Assembly: GCA_049273855.1 (NCBI GenBank)
Contig: JBASRN010000012.1
Span: 13,802-77,801, forward strand
DNA from: Onstottus_B sp049273855
GTDB lineage: Bacteria; Acidobacteriota; Blastocatellia; UBA7656
DNA: 64,000 nucleotides
Direction of reading: 5' to 3'
Part shown: positions 61,181 to 64,000 of the stretch, piece after piece
How positions within the stretch are numbered: the stretch's first letter is position 1
Layout of the letters: each line of letters begins with the position of its first letter
Translations under genes and position numbers: made by a program
The notes under the pieces: generated by a model
Seen by the model: only the letters and a program-made list of their open reading frames with translations
The model's database searches: none
What the model was told of the DNA's origin: nothing

Positions 61181-61615
61181 ATGGCTTTTACCAATCAGCA
61201 GGGCCGTACTCAATCGTCGCTCTCGGAGATCAACGTGACTCCGCTTGTTGACGTGATGCTCGTGCTGCTGGTCATCTTCATGGTCACTGCTCCGATCTTG
61301 CAGACCGGAATTGATGTAAATCTCCCCAAGACGCGCGAGAGCCGAGCCGAACAGCCAAAGCCCAGGTCCGTCGTGGTCAGCATCGATAAAGACGGCAACA
61401 TCTATGTGAGCACTCAGTCCGAAGCCCAGCAGGCAAATGTCAATGACCTGTCTGCGATTCTCGCCGAAAAGCTGGGACAAGCAGGCGAACGCAGGGTCTA
61501 CGTACGGGGCGACGGCGACACTCCTTATCGCATAATCGCGTACGTGCTGGATGTGGCTAAGCAGGCGGGCGCCGATGTTAGCCTGGTGACTGAACCGACT
61601 CTTAAGAAGAAGTGA
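61181..61615 (+). CDS. tolR: TolR/ExbD biopolymer transport protein
   Basis: This 144-residue protein has a short cytoplasmic start (LSEINVTPLVDVMLVLLVIFMV), one TM with the proton-relay Asp in PLVDVML, and a periplasmic domain (RSVVVSIDKDGNIYV, EKLGQAGERRVYVRGD, YVLDVAKQAGADVSLVT). It is the partner of TolQ. It overlaps the next gene in the stop codon (TGATG). Confidence 0.93.
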   Translation: MAFTNQQGRTQSSLSEINVTPLVDVMLVLLVIFMVTAPILQTGIDVNLPKTRESRAEQPKPRSVVVSIDKDGNIYVSTQSEAQQANVNDLSAILAEKLGQAGERRVYVRGDGDTPYRIIAYVLDVAKQAGADVSLVTEPTLKKK

Positions 61616-62475
61616 TGGAATTCGTCACGTTCAGGAACGATTTGCCGGGGCGCGAGATTTCACCGCGGGTCGGCGTGGCGTTGTCGGTTGGGCTTCACAT
61701 TCTCATCTTGGGCGCTCTCATTTTCTCGTTTGGCCGCGCGCTCACTTCTGAGATCGTGGCTGCGGGACCCGGCGAAGGTGGTGAAGGTGGAGGCGGCTCA
61801 ATCGAGGTAGGCGTTGCCGACAAGTCGGCGCTACTGGGATTCGCGAAGCCTCAGCCGGTGTCTTTTGTAGGCAACACTGACGATGCAATAAACAACGCAC
61901 GTGTCGAACAAGAGAACAGAGTCAACGAGAGCGATGAAGCGCTGCTTCCTCCTACTGAACGGGACATCCCCGATCCCAAGGCTTTGAAGACGGATCGGCC
62001 AGTCGTCAATCAGCAAGAGAAGATTTTCACCGGCAAAGAAGAGCGTGGCCGCTCAACGGCAGAAACAACACAAGTGGGTCGCAGCTTCGGCAGCCCGACA
62101 CCCGCGGTGCTGGGCGGGGTTGGACTTGGCTCCGGGGGCGGCCTGGGAGGCGGGACCGGACTTCCCGGCGGATCAGCATACGGCAGGCTAATTCAGAACA
62201 TTCTCAGCCGCAACTACACGGCGCCGCAGATAGACTCAGGCGGAATCGAGTATGTCGTGATTCGAGTCCGCATCGCCCGCGACGGAAAGATTCTGTCGCT
62301 CTCCGGGGGTCGCGTAGCGCCGGCTTACATCAGGCGCCGCTCGTCAAACGCACAAGTAAACTACGCGGCCGAGCGCGCGGTGCTTGCGTCGGACCCGCTG
62401 CCGGCGTTTCCCTCAGGCTTCTTGAGCGGCGTTCAGGAGGCAACGGCCGAGGTTTGGTTCCGCTATCCGAAGTGA
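61615..62475 (+). CDS. tolA: TolA/TonB-like periplasm-spanning protein
   Basis: This 286-residue protein has an N-terminal TM (VALSVGLHILILGALIFSFG), a long Gly-rich and acidic extended region (about 50-190, with GEGGEGGGGS and GLGSGGGLGGGTGLPGG) and a C-terminal TonB-like domain (YVVIRVRIARDGKILSLSGG, AAERAVLASDPLPAFPSGF). It is translationally coupled to tolR and sits between tolR and tolB, so the TolA role is favoured over TonB. GTG 61612 is an alternative start. Confidence 0.88.
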   Translation: MEFVTFRNDLPGREISPRVGVALSVGLHILILGALIFSFGRALTSEIVAAGPGEGGEGGGGSIEVGVADKSALLGFAKPQPVSFVGNTDDAINNARVEQENRVNESDEALLPPTERDIPDPKALKTDRPVVNQQEKIFTGKEERGRSTAETTQVGRSFGSPTPAVLGGVGLGSGGGLGGGTGLPGGSAYGRLIQNILSRNYTAPQIDSGGIEYVVIRVRIARDGKILSLSGGRVAPAYIRRRSSNAQVNYAAERAVLASDPLPAFPSGFLSGVQEATAEVWFRYPK

Positions 62476-62518
62476 TAATGTGACAGTTCCCCGCTCTAGG
62501 ACCGACTCTTTGCAGCGT

Positions 62519-63832
62519 ATGAAAACCAGGGCATCATTCACTATCGCAAGTCTCCTCGCGTCGGTGTTGTTCGCAGCACAGGGGCAAGCGGCTTTTCAAG
62601 AACCCGCCGCGCCGCCACAGGAAGAAGACCTTCGAAAGCAGATCGGTACGATCATCGTCACGCCAGGCAATGGGCCGAACCTGGCGATCGCGGACTTCGT
62701 AGCTCGCTCGGCTGGGCTTGAAGCCGCGACTGCGACCTTCAATCAAGTGCTCTGGGCCGATCTGGATTTCGCGGCCGTTTCGGGTCTCGTGGGGAAGAGT
62801 CTCTATCCGAAAACGCTTGTGCCGGATCCTGCGTCGCTGAAGTTTGATCAGTGGAGTGCGGACCCGGTGAAAGCCGACTACGTCGCATTCGGCAATCTTC
62901 AAGAATCCGGCGGACTCGCTGCAGACACCTACCTTTTTGACGTGAAGACCAAACAGCAGCTTATTGCGTCGCGCCATACCGGAGACGCGCGGCGAATGGC
63001 TCACGAGTTCGCGGATGAGATCGTAAAGCTGCTGACCGGCCGTGACGGCATCGCCACCTCAAAGATAGCTTATGTTGCAGGCGACTCGATTCGCCTGGCG
63101 GACTACGACGGATTCAACCAGCGCGGCTTTGCGAGCGACGGCCCGATGCTACGCTTCCCTCAGTTCTCGCCCGACGGCCGCTATCTGGCTTATGTGAGCT
63201 TCAAGAGCGGCGTCCCAAACATCGTAGTGCGCTCATCGGAGGGCGGCTTTCTTGGGGGCACTAATTTCAACGCGACGACATCCTCGCCTTCGATAGGTCC
63301 GAACGGAGAGCTTGCGTTTAGCTCCGCGATAAGCAACGACGGCTCGATGGAGATTTACGTTTCGAACCTGAACGGCTCGAACGTGCGAAGGCTCACGCGC
63401 ACTAACAAGGCGATTAACATATCGCCGCGATGGAACCCAAAGACCGGACGGGAGATAGCTTTCATATCCAGCCGCGGGGGCTCGCCGCAGGTGTACGTGA
63501 TGGACGCAAGCGGGGCCAACCAACGACCGCTGATTTCGCGAGGCGGGCAGGCCGATTCGCCGTCGTGGTCGCCGGACGGGCGCTACATTGCGTTCGCTTA
63601 CGGAGGTGCCGGAAGTTTTCAAGTTTTTGTGACCGACGTAGCATCGGGCCAGCTACTTCAGCTAACATCACAGGGGCGAAATGAGAGCCCGGCGTGGTCA
63701 CCCGACAGCCGGCACATCGTGTTTCAATCCAATCGCACGGGGCGATGGGAAATCTGGCAGACTCACATCGACGGGACCGGCCAACGCCAGCTCACGCGCG
63801 GCGGTGGGCGTTTGCCCACCTGGGGGAAGTGA
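62519..63832 (+). CDS. tolB: Tol-Pal system protein TolB
   Basis: This 437-residue periplasmic protein has a signal peptide (SFTIASLLASVLFAAQGQA), the TolB N-terminal domain (about 40-170: NLAIADFVARSAGLE, DLDFAAVSGL, YVAFGNLQE) and a WD40-like beta propeller with PD40 repeats (FPQFSPDGRYLAYVS, PSWSPDGRYIAFAYGG, PAWSPDSRHIVFQSNRTG). It links Pal and TolA. I choose ATG 62519 for the signal peptide; the frame is open to GTG 62480. The next gene is probably pal, outside the window. Confidence 0.94.
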   Translation: MKTRASFTIASLLASVLFAAQGQAAFQEPAAPPQEEDLRKQIGTIIVTPGNGPNLAIADFVARSAGLEAATATFNQVLWADLDFAAVSGLVGKSLYPKTLVPDPASLKFDQWSADPVKADYVAFGNLQESGGLAADTYLFDVKTKQQLIASRHTGDARRMAHEFADEIVKLLTGRDGIATSKIAYVAGDSIRLADYDGFNQRGFASDGPMLRFPQFSPDGRYLAYVSFKSGVPNIVVRSSEGGFLGGTNFNATTSSPSIGPNGELAFSSAISNDGSMEIYVSNLNGSNVRRLTRTNKAINISPRWNPKTGREIAFISSRGGSPQVYVMDASGANQRPLISRGGQADSPSWSPDGRYIAFAYGGAGSFQVFVTDVASGQLLQLTSQGRNESPAWSPDSRHIVFQSNRTGRWEIWQTHIDGTGQRQLTRGGGRLPTWGK

Positions 63833-64000
63833 TTTGTCATCTAATCGTCGGCGCGGCTCGTTCGTCGCGTTGACAAGGATGAGAATGCGGCGCCGATGTC
63901 CGACAAACTCCAGTTTGTGACGTCGGGCCGAGTGCGGCGCTTCAACGGGTAAGCGACAAACTGCCGTTTGTCCAACTTTCCAAATAGGAGCGCGGAATGC
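63833..64000. repeat. intergenic end with paired ACAAACT hairpins
   Basis: No gene is supported in the last 168 nt. Two small dyads, ACAAACT-cc-AGTTTGT (about 63902-63918) and ACAAACT-gcc-GTTTGT (about 63956-63973), share the same stem. These look like a dispersed intergenic hairpin element. Confidence 0.6.

Noticed and set aside
63896..63980. CRISPR-like repeats
   Set aside because: Only two short palindromic units with unequal spacing, no array and no cas genes.

Overview
The window looks like one contig of a Gram-negative, moderately GC-rich chromosome, most likely an Acidobacteriota and by overall style perhaps Blastocatellia. This placement is inference. It rests on a VWFA-domain protein of the type frequent in Acidobacteria, large secreted FG-GAP and YCF48 propeller proteins, a System II (ResB/CcsA) cytochrome c maturation pair, a menaquinone-type MenG/UbiE methyltransferase, a complete TolQRAB set (so an outer membrane), and many self-complementary intergenic repeats. 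No rRNA, tRNA, CRISPR array, prophage or intact insertion sequence was found.

Layout. 1-1.35 kb: a small accessory island (DUF4160, DUF2442, PD-(D/E)XK-like protein). 1.4-5.7 kb: fatty-acid type genes (thiolase, acyl-CoA dehydrogenase, MBL hydrolase). 5.6-7.15 kb: a poorly coding accessory stretch with a probably frameshifted gene and a HicB-HicA toxin-antitoxin pair. 7.2-9.7 kb: benzoate-CoA-ligase-like enzyme and a YCF48 protein, closed by a strong terminator. 9.8-18.3 kb: a secreted FG-GAP protein, a very large sigma-54 regulator with an IS630-transposase-like N-terminus, and a secreted protein of unknown function. 18.9-20.1 kb: lipoprotein and a second MBL enzyme. 20.4-30.3 kb: a ten-gene chemosensory operon (MCP, CheW, CheR, CheA, CheB, response regulator, CheX-like, GAF coiled-coil protein, second response regulator, DUF4388 protein) with no flagellar or pilus genes beside it. 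30.4-35.8 kb (minus strand): glutaryl-CoA-dehydrogenase-like enzyme, XdhC-like protein, VWFA protein, UDP-glucose dehydrogenase and UDP-xylose synthase-like epimerase. 36.3-42.5 kb: lytic transglycosylase, MscS channel, dienelactone hydrolase, CcsA and ResB. 42.7-47.7 kb: a broken SDR gene, Maf, a putative selenocysteine-containing tetraheme cytochrome, DUF721, ABC ATPase and LolA. 47.7-53.4 kb (minus): TM protein, PmbA/TldE, TldD, MenG and a non-catalytic M16 peptidase homologue. 53.5-60.3 kb: zinc-ribbon protein, PotC-PotD fusion, MASE1 hybrid histidine kinase, and a decayed DUF262 gene with a small partner. 60.4-63.8 kb: tolQ-tolR-tolA-tolB.

The most striking observation is at 43888-45435. 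An in-frame TGA at 44113-44115 falls where the family has the second Cys of a CGC motif. The reading frame continues intact for 440 codons into four CxxCH heme sites. A 7-bp hairpin with a GGC apical loop sits 28 nt after the TGA, matching what I recall of bacterial SECIS elements. This is best read as a selenoprotein, not a pseudogene.
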